Notes: a model not told the origin generated them from the sequence alone. A stretch of 64,000 nucleotides of DNA from Paraescarpia echinospica (GCA_020002185.1 JAHLWY010000259.1:1-64000), one strand, 5' to 3'. Shown: positions 22,994 through 32,960, numbered from the stretch's first letter. Made by a program: numbers and translations.

Positions 22994-23314
22994 CTACAGA
23001 GTTGTTTGATTTATGCCGGGCAGAAACTGTTTCTGCCCGGCAGAAACAGCAACAATAGGAAACACATGCCATTGATAGGCAAACGTGTTCTTTTTATAGA
23101 AAATTTCAGTTTTGTTCTGTACCTGTCTACGTATGATAACCATTTGTCCGCCCTGCTCACAATAAACATCACATGAATGATAAAAGGAAGATAACTGCCA
23201 CTTAACTTGTGGATTATTATTATTATAAAACTGCTCTGCTACTGCTTGGTGGACAGTAAGCTGCAACTGTCTTTGAGTTTGTTTACATTTTGACAAACTA
23301 CTATTATGTAGCAA
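22994..23314 (-). CDS. Hypothetical 106-codon frame over duplication copy 2
   Basis: An open minus-strand frame starting at 23,314 spans duplication copy 2 (23,087-23,258). It reads HQAVAEQFYNNNNPQVKWQL, SFYHSCDVYCEQGGQMVIIR and VQNKTEIFYKK, and continues through the perfect palindrome at 23,014-23,042. No known domain is recognised. The closing of the same frame in copy 1 argues against strong constraint. It may be a fragment of a repeat-encoded protein or chance. Confidence 0.25.
   Translation of the reverse strand: MLHNSSLSKCKQTQRQLQLTVHQAVAEQFYNNNNPQVKWQLSSFYHSCDVYCEQGGQMVIIRRQVQNKTEIFYKKNTFAYQWHVFPIVAVSAGQKQFLPGINQTTL
23014..23042. repeat. Perfect 29-nt palindrome
   Basis: TGCCGGGCAGAAAC, one T, then GTTTCTGCCCGGCA: 14-bp arms with a single-base spacer and no mismatch. 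A further CAGAAACAG follows directly. It could form a tight hairpin in RNA or cruciform in DNA. Confidence 0.95.
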
Positions 23315-23679
23315 TAATTTTTGAATGAATCACATTTTGAGAATGCATGTCATTGTTTGCGGTGTAATTTTTGTATGCTTCATTTTCTGCTGCTACAAGT
23401 TGCATTCATCTGAAAGATTATTCAATTACCTATCCAATGATAATACATATGTTGTGGTGTTAGAAATATATAGCTTTGGTATATTGTACACGAGGGTTGT
23501 GATAGGAAACTATTGGACATTGCTACAGTGCAGAGAGACAGTACGAGATGTGTCACTCAGTATAAGAAGTGTGACTTTCAGATACTTCATTTTGTAGTGC
23601 TATGGATTATGATGGGCCTCTCCATTAGCTCCCTATATATTTGTAAGTTAGGTGAGTAACACCTTCGAAGTTCTGACAG

Positions 23680-24550
23680 CAGGACACCGCCTTCGGTGAA
23701 GTAAAGACAAAAGTTTTACAAAGGCTTCAATTTCAAACGGTCTATCACCGTCCAGCTGACCCATTTTTTTTTTCTCAAACACTTTTCAGTAACTTTTTCT
23801 TTAATTTTTCATAGACATTTCATGTGGTAGTGCCACTATACACAATACATCTGTATTTGATTGATTCATTCTAAGGGCACCAAAGGTCCCCTAAAATGAT
23901 AAACTTGCTAACTAAAATTAATTGTCTACCTCAGAGTAGCTATATTTATAACTTGTTGTGTATTACACCCAGCTGTGGAGCTAAGATTATCTGCCTGCTA
24001 TTGTTTGATGGAAGCTGTGACTAATCTGTAATTTGTCACTGGCAGAAGCTTGTGTCAACAGACAGCATTAAGCCACTAGACCCCTGTTAAACTGGACAGT
24101 TGCCTGTAGGTTTTAAACTGTGTCAAACAGTGAGTCTACCTTTTGCTCTCAAATAATCTGTCCTTTTAGTTTTACGCATGAAGACATAATCTGGCATAAC
24201 TTGATAAGTCTTTGTAGCAGCATATTTGTACTTCCAGTGTATCATTGCAACATAACATACATATTACATACTGTGTGCCACATTTGAATGTTGTGCATGT
24301 AATATATCCATGCAATCCATTTGCATATATAATTTCAACAGCCGTTTTCTTCATTTTCACTTTTTGACCCCTACCATGTTCAATGCTCCATAACTTCGCC
24401 AATTTTTGTAGCAGTCATATAATTTTTGAAACCGTGTAAAGCACCCTACCAAGCCTTTACAAGGATGTAAGAAAACAATATTACAATTTTTCCGACTTAT
24501 CACTCATTTGGTCAGCTGGGGTCACATATAGACGTATTAGTCCAAAGGAC
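23680..24550 (+). repeat. Dispersed repeat, copy 2
   Basis: Shares with 19,140-19,710 the CAGTAACTTTTTCT..GCCACTATACAC..CTGTATTTGATTGA unit and the downstream GTGACTAATCTGTAAT..GACCCCTGTTA part. It ends near 24,530-24,575 with GTCCAAAGGACTTCAGGGCC, partly the reverse complement of the start of copy 1 (CCTTTGGCCGAAGGTCC), suggesting inverted ends. Confidence 0.6.
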
Positions 24551-24809
24551 TTCAGGGCCACTTGGCCCATTTTTTACATGAGTGGTTTGGTCGTCACTAT
24601 GTATCGCAGGGAAGAGATTGCTGTAGTTGTGTCAGCATGGGAATGAAATATATTCAAGCAAATTGGCACTAATAATAGCCGTATGGGATACTAACATTTG
24701 CAAGTTCCACACCATGCATTTGTGGATTTTTGAACCAGTGCTAAACGTTTTGGGCTGCAAACATATGAGACTAGTCGTAACATATTACAACAGTGTGACT
24801 ACATTTTAG

Positions 24810-24918
24810 GGGCAGGTGATGGCATGGTGACACGACAACTTGCAAGTCATTTCTCTGAAGTCTACACCACCGAAGTGTCCACCACAATGACCTGGAGACT
24901 ACAGGAGAAGGGATACAC
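24810..24918 (+). CDS. METTL9: METTL9 exon, SAM-binding motif I
   Basis: The acceptor ATTTTAG precedes 24,810 and the donor GTAAGT follows 24,918. The reading (entering with two bases that complete a glycine codon) is AGDGMVTRQLASHFSEVYTT and EVSTTMTWRLQEKGYT. This is the GAGDG nucleotide-loop motif and the first part of the Rossmann fold of METTL9 (DREV family), which uses S-adenosylmethionine to methylate histidines in alternating-histidine (HxH) motifs of target proteins. It is the first of three phase-matched exons. The N-terminal exons (signal/anchor region and the part ending LLDLG) were not found upstream within the repeat-rich DNA. Confidence 0.88.
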
Positions 24919-24951
24919 GTAAGTCTTAGAACATATATCAGGTGACAGTAG

Positions 24952-25843
24952 CAGACCTGGGGTCAATTCCAAAAGGAATTGGGTTTGATCAATTCGGTTC
25001 CGCTCCGATTCCGGAATTGGAAGATTTTGAAAGAAAGGAATTGGAGCGGGAATTGCAATTGAATAAAAAGGCATCTGATCTTTTTTGCGACACCAATCAT
25101 TTATTAGCCTGCTGTGTTATCTGCTTGAGCGACTGTTACTTCGAAAAGCTGATGATGATTCGCTGCAATGATGCTGAGTAGTTACGATGCCAGAATGAGA
25201 GTAGAGACTATAGATTCAGACATTTTTATTATGATTTGCTGCAACAATGCCCGGGTTACTGAGTGTTTTCCTGCAATAAAATGTCATTGAATTAATTTTT
25301 ATGGTTTACTCATTTCTATGTAACATATTAATATATATGTGTGTATATTATGTAATAATTATTTATGCAATAAACAACACAAGTCCAATGTGACAGAGAA
25401 TCGCAGTTGGCCAAATGAATTACGTTTATTTATTCAAGTTGGGCTGCTTGTCATTCAGCCAATTTGGGAATTACATTAATAGGAATGTGAGCTCTTAAAT
25501 CCCAATCTGATACGACACTGAACCCTTGTACAGTGTCACCCTTCCGGTTTCTCAGATCCCACATTCCTACAACCTTGACAATAACAATATACATGATTCG
25601 TCCCTACCTTGTAATGGACTAAAAACCACTACATGTATAAACATATATATGAAGAAAACATACATTCCCCACCAAAAACACAAATTCTAGTTAGCAAGGT
25701 GGGACCAATTTGCCACAAAACCACCAAAAACACTGACCTGGAATTGAACGATTATAGAAGGAATTGAAAAAAGGAATTAAAATTTAATAAAAAAAAAGAA
25801 TTGGAGCTGGAATTGATTGAAAGTAATTGATGCCAGCCCTGGA
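24952..25843. mobile_element. GGAATTG-rich inverted element in METTL9 intron
   Basis: Left end GCAGACCTGGGGTCAATTCC (24,952), right end with GGAATTGATTG and ATGCCAGCCCTGGA (to 25,843): the outer parts are imperfect inverted repeats built from AATTCC/GGAATT words. The ~700-bp core has no recognised coding sequence. It is consistent with a non-autonomous element. Confidence 0.5.
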
Positions 25844-25848
25844 CAGTG

Positions 25849-26318
25849 CAGTGCTTCTCAACCGGTGGGTTGCAGCACACTGGTGTGCCGCGACAATCCC
25901 CCAAATGTACCGCTGCATCTCTGGTAATTAAAATAAAAAGTAAGCAGAAGCTGTGCAAATTGTCAACATCATCACATCAAGGCCTCCGAAATCTCGCCTT
26001 TTCTCCGTACTTTGAGATGGGAGAACACTATCTTCTTCTTCATACCTATGTTCGCTGGCTTTCACGAGGCAAGGTCCTGTCAAGAATGTTGGAGTGGAAA
26101 GATGAGCTTCAAGCGTTTTTATTGTTGCATAAGGAATTGCAGCATGTCCATTTGTTGCAAGATAATTATTGGGTGACAAAACTTACACACATAGCCGACA
26201 TCTTCGGGAAAATCAACGAACTGAATCGAAGAATGCAAGGTCGGGATGAGAACGTCCTTACATGTACGGACAAGCTAAATGGGTTCAAATCCTAACTTCA
26301 GCTATAGCGAGAACTACT
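25849..26318 (+). mobile_element. hAT transposase fragment (internally deleted element)
   Basis: A hAT-type terminus (CAGTGCTTCTCAACC) at 25,849 is followed by an open frame to 26,295. The frame contains LLLHTYVRWLSRGKVLSRML and NYWVTKLTHIADIFGKINEL, then GRDENVLTCTDKL, the classic hAT transposase block also seen in ZBED5/SCAND3-like domesticated genes. Only this C-terminal-side block is present, with no BED finger or dimerisation tail. The right end may be the eroded GCGAGAACTACT near 26,307-26,318. The element sits in the METTL9 intron between exons at 24,918 and 26,477. Confidence 0.75.
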
Positions 26319-26476
26319 AATTTTCACCTTGCAATATTTGTTATGCTTTTAATGTGCAAGCAATGAGAGAACATTTCCACTTGTGAGCATGACGTGACAG
26401 TAGGTGTTTTACTTGTGCATACTGGATGGCAATAAACCAAGAAGTTACAAACATTCACAGTGTGTTTCTCTGTCAG

Positions 26477-26661
26477 TGTTCTAGGTTTAAACCAGTGGCA
26501 GGACGGCACACATAAGTTTGATGTGATCAGTTGTTTGAACCTACTAGACCGGTGTGACGAGCCTGCAACTCTCCTACACAACATGAAGGCTGCATTGGTA
26601 CCGGACACAGGCAGGCTTGTAGTAGCCACTGTTGTACCATTCAAGCCTTATGTAGAATCAG
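26477..26661 (+). CDS. METTL9: METTL9 exon, central methyltransferase part
   Basis: The acceptor TCTCTGTCAG precedes 26,477, and the codon split AC/T joins exactly to the previous exon. It reads VLGLNQWQDGTHKFDVISCL, NLLDRCDEPATLLHNMKAAL and VVATVVPFKPYVES. These are hallmark METTL9 segments (VLG-N-WQ, FDVISCLNLLDRCD-P-TLL, PF-PYVE). The exon must end at 26,661 to join in frame to the next exon. The intron then begins GCATGT, not GT (see findings). Confidence in the identity is high. Confidence 0.92.
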
Positions 26662-26937
26662 GCATGTATTCTTTCCAGCCAACTTTACGGAGATTACTAC
26701 AAGTTGCAGAATTGACTGGAGGTTTCGTGGGTTCTAGCAACTTATATAAAAATTGTCATTTTTGTATTAATCGGTGTGCATTTTCTGGTCTGTATACATT
26801 TTAAAAGCTTAATTTAATTAGATTTTCTTAGAATATGTTCATTGTTATTTTGTCTGAAGAGTTTCCACGTGTCAATATTGCAGTACATGTTGTACAGCAC
26901 TAGAGTGAGCATGAATTTTAAATGCAACATTTTATAT

Positions 26938-27569
26938 CAACATTGAAAACACATTATACAACACTACACATCAACATTGAATAAACATTATGCAACAGAA
27001 CAACACTTCACATCAACATACATTATACAACATTTACATCAACATTGAATACACATTATGCAACGGAACAACACTTCACATCAACATTGAAAACACATTA
27101 TACAACACTACACATCAACATTGAATACACATTATGCAACAGAACAACACTTCACATCAACATTGAACACACATTTTACAACACTTCACATCAACATTGA
27201 ATACACATTATACAACACTACACATCAACATTGAATACACATTATGCAACAGAACAACACTTCACATCAACATTGAACACACATTATACAACACTTCACA
27301 TCAACATTGAACACACATTATACAACACTACACATCAACATTGAACACACATACAACACTTCACATCAACATTGAACACACATTATACAACACTTCACAT
27401 CAACATTGAATACACATTATGCAACAGAACAACACTTCACATCAACACTGAAAACACATTATACAACACTTCACATCAACATTGATCACACATTATACAA
27501 CACTTCACATCAACATTGAATACACTTTATACAACATTACACATCAACATTGAACACACATTATTCAAC
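26938..27569 (+). repeat. 34-bp minisatellite in METTL9 intron
   Basis: About 18-19 units of a ~34-bp motif built from CATCAACATTGAAYACACAT and TATACAACACTTCA. Some units carry an 8-bp insertion (GCAACAGAACAAC form), and a few are shortened. It lies entirely in the last METTL9 intron (26,662-27,744). Confidence 0.9.
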
Positions 27570-27744
27570 TTTGCTGTTTCTGTCACAAACAAAACCGTTT
27601 GGAGCCATAATTTCAACAAAGCATTCAATGGAATGTCCAGCAGCTGCCGACGTTCAACATCCATTTTGCAAGCTTGATTTACCTTGTTGCTAGGCAACAG
27701 GACATATAATAGACATATTAATTAAGACCCTTTCCTTTCTTCAG

Positions 27745-27992
27745 GTGGTACTGATCACAAACCATCCGAGAACCTTCCCGTGAAAGGTGATACGCTGGTC
27801 GAGCAGATCGCAAGTTTTGAGAGCGACGTCTTCAAGCCATTTGGCTTCACTGTTGAACGCTTCACCAAGCTGCCTTACCTGTGTGAAGGTGACCTCGAAC
27901 ACTCTTTCTACATCCTCGAGGATATTGTCTTTGTGCTCAAACCAGACTCAACTGTAGCTGAGCCAGCAGAAACCTTAGCCATCCAGGTGTAA
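27745..27992 (+). CDS. METTL9: METTL9 C-terminal exon
   Basis: The acceptor CTTTCTTCAG precedes 27,745. The glycine codon G/GT is shared with the previous exon, and the frame ends at TAA 27,990-27,992. It reads GGTDHKPSENLPVKGDTLVE, VFKPFGFTVERFTKLPYLCE, then GDLEHSFYILEDIVFVLKPD. F-KLPYLCEGD...Y-L-D-VFVLKP is the diagnostic C terminus of METTL9. It runs ~15 residues beyond the usual VLKP end (STVAEPAETLAIQV), a lineage extension. No consensus polyadenylation signal is evident close downstream; AATAAA occurs at ~28,300 and ~29,434. Confidence 0.92.
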
Positions 27993-28124
27993 TTTGTATT
28001 GCCATGGGGGCAAGTGCATGAACAGTTTGTTTTGAACAGAGATTAGCAAAAACAAGAATATCTCATCAGTGAGACTAATGGTCTTTGCCCACTGACAGTT
28101 TGCCCATCGTATCACCATGTAGAC

Positions 28125-28358
28125 CAGTGGTTCTCAACCCCTTTACTAATATGGGTCACATGTGTGACCACGAATGTGTTGTGTGGGCCACACCCACAAA
28201 TGGTAATATTTTGTAATTTGTTAGATAAATAATTGTTACATCAGTGTTAAATATATTGCATAATTCATAGGCAGGCATGTTTTCTTGCAGGAAGTAATAA
28301 ATAGACATCTCTATGCAACTTGGCCAAGTGTAGTGTAATAGTTGGTTGAGAACCACTA
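28125..28358. mobile_element. 234-bp hAT MITE with perfect 8-bp TSD
   Basis: The termini CAGTGGTTCTCAACC (28,125) and GGTTGAGAACCACTA (ending 28,358) are inverted. The host octamer ATGTAGAC flanks both sides (28,117-28,124 and 28,359-28,366). TIR sequence, 8-bp duplication and length all fit a non-autonomous hAT element. It is located just 3' of METTL9. The perfect duplication suggests a fairly recent insertion. Confidence 0.95.
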
Positions 28359-28366
28359 ATGTAGAC

Positions 28367-29765
28367 TACATGATGATGCAACGCAGCTATGTACATGGCA
28401 GTCACCTGGTCCATGTGCCGTTGTATTCCACCAAGTGTTCATATCATTCCACAATGATGCAAAGCATCAAGACTTGTATCGTAACTATCTGGGAAGCATA
28501 CAAAGCACATGTAACAAATGAATATATTGTGTTTAGTGTAAGTTGTTGGGAAATTTGATTTATAGACGTCATATACAAAGGTAGTGTGCTTATAAGATAA
28601 AGAACACCACAGCCGTATACAAGTATTGTTCTGTAACAAATGCAGTTCAAATCATGTTGAATGTTATGTTATTAGAAGCTACTAAGCTCATTTTATTGTA
28701 ATTTGACTTGGGGATTTGTTGTACATAGCAGCAAAAAATGTAATGAATGCTACACCAGAGGTTTTTACATACATCGTTGGTTGAGGAATTGTTCTGTGTA
28801 CATATTTGTAGCCACACTTGTGATTATACATTACATTTTGCAATTGAAAATGTTCAGTGGAGTTTGTTGAATAATACTACATGGTGTAATTTGTGACATA
28901 TCAAAGGTGGCAGAAGACTGCCATTATGTTTCTGAGCCACTGAAGAGCAAAAGGGACTGTGAGAAAAGGCAGAAATGAAGATAAATGGGTCAGGCCTGTT
29001 GAAATGTGCAAGCAAAACAGAATGTCTACCAAGTGCCATGGTCAGAATCAGTGTTCAAAAGTACTGCCAGGAAAAAGGCCCAAGACACCAGTTACAAGTG
29101 TTCATGCAAATATCAAAATTTCTGCTAACAAAACTGTTTAAACTTTGTTTATGTGTACCACCTGCTTTTGAGTGGGAACACCAACTTTATAGAGTGGAAG
29201 GTCCTATTGACCACTAACTATCAGACCTTTAACACATGTAAGAACTATTAAAATCAAGACTGCTAATCTTCTCTCACATTGTCTAACATGGATGTGCTAA
29301 TATTCTGTTACTGTGTAATGACTAGCAAGAACGTTGCCTAATGCGTGTTCCTACCAGTCTGTCATCAGTAACATAATTGGTAATGTGTCACTGATACAAA
29401 TATGTTGTGTATTTTAACTGATTCAATAGTTTTAATAAACACAAATTATTTACTTAAAATGTTTTATTGTATTACATTTCCACAGGAACAGCATTGGGAA
29501 AATAACACGTGTTAGTTTGTGGGCGCCAATTATCAGCAATAACATGCGAGAGATCGTTGCCTAGATTACTAATGTCGTCGAGTCACTTGAAGTGGCTTGT
29601 CACTGATCACTGAGTCTCCTCATATTTGTGCAACAAACAGCAACATTCAGACAGGACGCTAAGTCCAACGTGGATCTCTGCAACAGAAAATGTGACATTC
29701 AGCCAGAACACTACAACGTGGATGCCACCAAGGCGATGTCAATCCTACATACATACAGACTACCA
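28367..29765. other. Spacer between METTL9 and the minus-strand gene
   Basis: No exon recognised on either strand. A TTTTAATAAACAC at ~29,431 is a candidate polyadenylation signal for a plus-strand transcript, so part of this may be METTL9 3' UTR. Confidence 0.4.
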
Positions 29766-30011
29766 TTACAATATTTCTATGATCATAAGAAAACAAGTGA
29801 ACACTACAGAACAAAATATTCCACAGGTGCATTGATATATTTCAGTTTTACTAATTTCCTTATTTTCAACGATAAAACAGTCGAACAATTTTCTCTGAAT
29901 CTCATGCAACTGACTTCGCTTGAGCCTCTCCAGCGCCATCTGGTTGTTGGCACAAGCCGGGCCAATGTCTATCTTCATCTGTCGTATCACATCCAGCAAA
30001 TGAGCAAACTT
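29766..30011 (-). CDS. CDK2AP/DOC-1 domain exon
   Basis: Minus strand, starting after a possible acceptor (ACACAAAG) at 30,012. It reads KFAHLLDVIRQMKIDIGPAC, ANNQMALERLKRSQLHEIQR and KLFDCFIVENKEISK, then ~25 less typical residues to a stop at 29,766. The pattern (K-Y/F-A-LL--I--M---I-P--A--K-A-ERLKR--IH-----R/K-CL) is that of the CDK2-associated protein domain (CDK2AP1/2). That domain is a helical dimer which in animals is a subunit of the NuRD chromatin complex and binds CDK2. The usual family protein is only ~115-125 residues, so the long upstream exons (below) would make this one unusual if joined. A slightly earlier acceptor (ATAACAAG at ~30,040) would match the phase of the upstream exon. 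Confidence 0.7.
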   Translation of the reverse strand, partial: KFAHLLDVIRQMKIDIGPACANNQMALERLKRSQLHEIQRKLFDCFIVENKEISKTEIYQCTCGIFCSVVFTCFLMIIEIL

Positions 30012-30412
30012 CTTTGTGTGCGTTATCATCACCACTGCCCCAGCTTGTTATCACCACTGCCCCAGCTGAAAGCAGATGACAACCTCTTGCAGTGCTGGCA
30101 TTACATAGAACCTGTCCAATATACATTATTACAAGTAGATCTTATTTCCAATTTAAGCTGTGAAGTATACACATACTTGTATTTTGATAATATTGAATGC
30201 ACATTGAGATATAGCAGATCAGTCCAGTTGGCACTGAATACAGACCAAAGTAACTGTGCGTCCAAGTTCACATGTTCACAATCTACATAATGTTCATAAT
30301 CTTCAGTAGTATTAGGCAATTGATGACATTTTAAATTGTGATTAATAATTATTAATAATAAATGAGTTATCTCTATGGCAATTCAAAGCGCAATTATCAA
30401 AATGGTAGGTAC

Positions 30413-31219
30413 CAGTTTTCTTCCTGTCTTGCTGGTTATCCAGACCACACATTGTGTTCTTTGTCTCCACGGGGGATGGCTTGATGGTTTGCACTAATCC
30501 GGCCGATGACTCCCAACTACCTCCCTTACAGCTCTTCCCTGTCGACTGCACCTTCTCCTTGCTCCCGTTTTTCCCAACCATCTGTTGTGGGGACTGTGTC
30601 GTCGGTTCCAATGTGCTGCCATGGAGTTTTGATAACGTTTTATAGCAGTTGATGTTCATCTTCTTCGGAGACTTCCTGTCTGCTTTGGTGTGCGCCGCCT
30701 GGCTGGTTTGCGGCGCAGGCGGTGTCCACAGTGGCGCACATACCTTGTGTACATCGGGTGTCTTATTGGCTGACTTATCATCCAAGCTGTGCGGTATCTT
30801 ATCCTGGTGTGCTGCCACTTGAATAAAGGGTTTCCCTGGCGGAGTCTGCTGGGGTGCATTATCCCTCATTGACTGCTCCGAGTTGAACATCACTGCCAGG
30901 CTTTTGTCGCTTCCAAACCCACAATCAGCCTCATGCTCCAAAACTCTTGAACACTTTGGTGCCAGGTTGATGAGTTCATTATAGAAATCAGACAACGGCT
31001 CGCCGCCAGCACTAGTGACATCGTCTTGCTTCCAGTTGTCACCTGTCGGGTTCTGGACATCACTACCACTGTCACACAGGTTCTCTACACTGACAGCGTC
31101 AATGTTTAGATCAGTGTCTGTTGATGCGTCATCGTCACCATGAGACTCGAGGAGAGAATTGTCTGACTCGTTGCTGTGACGCGGGGACTCGGCTGAGAGG
31201 ACACCATCTGTCAACATCC
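30413..31219 (-). CDS. Long acidic/low-complexity exon, same minus-strand gene
   Basis: Acceptor GTGCCGCAG before 31,219; the codon G/GG joins in frame to the exon at 31,758. It encodes ~269 residues of mostly disordered sequence: an acidic start (SESPRHSNESDNSLL-like, DDDASTDTDLNIDAV), a short ordered-looking segment (SDFYNELINLAPKCSRVLEH), then a Pro/Lys/Ser/Gln-rich tail. A candidate donor (CTG/GTACCT) ends it at 30,413; otherwise it reads on to a stop at 30,342. I do not recognise the family. Confidence 0.55.
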
Positions 31220-31372
31220 CTGCGGCACACAAGTAACACACATACACAGAGATTATATTACGTAAATCAAAAACTTCCAAATGTAGAACAAATCCACCTT
31301 AACCCATTTCATTCTGACTAACTCTGTAGTAGGGCCGCAACAAAGCTTTCTAAATTTCAGAAGAAAATGCAA

Positions 31373-31700
31373 TTCTCTTCCAGATTAGCCTGGGGCCAAG
31401 AGAAAATCACATATCGGGTATAGTTAACTTTTTAATTTTTTGTTAGAGCAGATTAACTGCCAAGTGGGTTTTCCCATATGCACATTAATTTACATACCGC
31501 AGAATGTAGAGTGTTTGCTTACTGAAATTTTCAAACTGTTGTAGAGCAGCAAATTCCCTTTCCAAATTTAAGAAAAAGTGTAAATTCTCTTCCAGATTGG
31601 CCTGCGGTCAAAAGAAAATCAAATATCGAGTATAGTATACTTTTTCATCCTATCTGCTGTAAAGCAAATTAACTGCAAACTGATTTTTTCCATTTGCCCA
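31373..31700. repeat. Intronic ~211-bp tandem duplication
   Basis: ATTCTCTTCCAGATT..GCCTG at 31,373 recurs at 31,584. AAGAAAATCA.ATATCG.GTATAG and the TTAACTGC phrases also recur in the same order. It is a diverged duplication inside the intron between the exons at 31,219 and 31,758. Confidence 0.65.
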
Positions 31701-31757
31701 GTTCACCTAAATTCAAAACAAATCTAACAGATTCACCAAGTGCTACAGGTATCTTAC

Positions 31758-31884
31758 CTCTATTCCTGCGCAATTTGTATTGTTTGGCTGAACATTTTTC
31801 ATCAGTGCAGTACTGGACAATCTTCTTGATAAATTGTGGACTGACACCAAACTGTCGCCGTCCGATCGAGTACACCTTGCGAAG
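31758..31884 (-). CDS. Internal exon of the CDK2AP-ended gene
   Basis: Acceptor CTGCCTTCAG, donor GTAAGATACC. 127 nt, phase 0 in and phase 1 out. It reads LRKVYSIGRRQFGVSPQFIK, KIVQYCTDEKCSAKQYKLRR, NRG. It is a basic, helical-looking segment with two cysteines. Phase agrees with both neighbouring exons on this strand (34,493 upstream and 31,219 downstream), which is the main reason to treat these as one transcript. Family not recognised. Confidence 0.6.
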
Positions 31885-32454
31885 CTGAAGGCAGAAAGGA
31901 CACAACATTCACGTCCAACTTTGCAAAGTTGTTTTAGCTTCACTGACTAATTACTGTTGTTCATTAATTTGGATGTGTCTTTTTAATTTTCTGGCACAAC
32001 AAATTCTACAATGCTTTCTCATTTTTGTCTGTACAAAACCTTATTTTTAGTCACACATGTACATTAAATAACTTTAAAATAACTCTAAAATAAAAACAAT
32101 ATTTTAGCTTTTTAACACCAGTTACTAATTTTAACAAAATCTACAACTTACAGGTTTAATTGCTGCTTTCTAATGGTAGGTACATTAAAAAAAAAATCAA
32201 AATTGATATATCATTTAAACACTTCTATGTGATAGTGTATGCTATGTAGTTTACAACCTTTTTTGAAATATCTCTAATATTAACATCCACTTTTTAGTGT
32301 CTGAAAAAAGGGTCATTGTGTCTATAGGATTCATGTCCATTTCTTGTGATCTGGAGCTTGTGCAGACTGTGCTGCCACCATGTGGCACTGAATATAGGCA
32401 AAACATGACATGATCTGTTCTAATGAAGATATTGAAGTAAAGTAAAATGTTATG
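31885..32454. other. Intron sequence, nothing seen
   Basis: AT-rich, without coding signal; part of the intron between the minus-strand exons at 31,884 and 34,493. Confidence 0.4.
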
Positions 32455-32960
32455 ACCCAAAAATGTTGACCTTGTACTGTGACCTTGACATGACCTAGTT
32501 ATTTGACCTTTAATGACCGTTGACCTATATATGTTGACAAGTGACCTAATTAAATGATTATGTGTGACACATGGGCTTGGTATGTTTATAAAGTGTTGGA
32601 ATGGAACATTTATGTACTCATTGACTATAAAGTAGCGTATTAAAGCATGAACCAATAGTGAGGTAACTTGTTTTAAAAAAATGACCTTTGACCTAATTGC
32701 AAGTATGAATGTGCAATTTATTTTAAACTAATAATTCTAGTATGTTGTGATAGCAAATTAAAAGTAACTAAATGTTTAATCTTGACCATAATAGCATATG
32801 ACCTTGATACGACCTAGATAATTGACCTTGAATGAGCACAGATTTAATTATGTTGACAAATTACTTACTTAAATTATTTAGTGTAACACATGGACTTAGT
32901 AACTTTATAAATCATTGTAACTGATCACATATACATATTGACCATAATTTTGGGGATAAA
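32455..32960 (+). repeat. Tandem duplication rich in TGACCT
   Basis: Two diverged copies (~32,460-32,640 and ~32,785-32,960) share GACCTTGA.A.GACCTAG.TA.TTGACCTT.AATGA, TTATGTTGACAA and the GTGACACATGG.CTTGGTA phrases. TGACC(T/C) occurs more than ten times, often as TGACCTTTGACCT-like pairs. This resembles a known class of marine-invertebrate repeats; the spacing also resembles nuclear-receptor half-sites. Confidence 0.65.

Noticed and set aside
26938..27569. CRISPR-like regular repeats
   Set aside because: Units are directly abutting 34-bp minisatellite copies with no unique spacers, in a eukaryotic intron.
29628..30290. 220-codon plus-strand open frame
   Set aside because: It is antisense to the CDK2AP-type exon, which has clear family residues; the plus-strand translation matches nothing.
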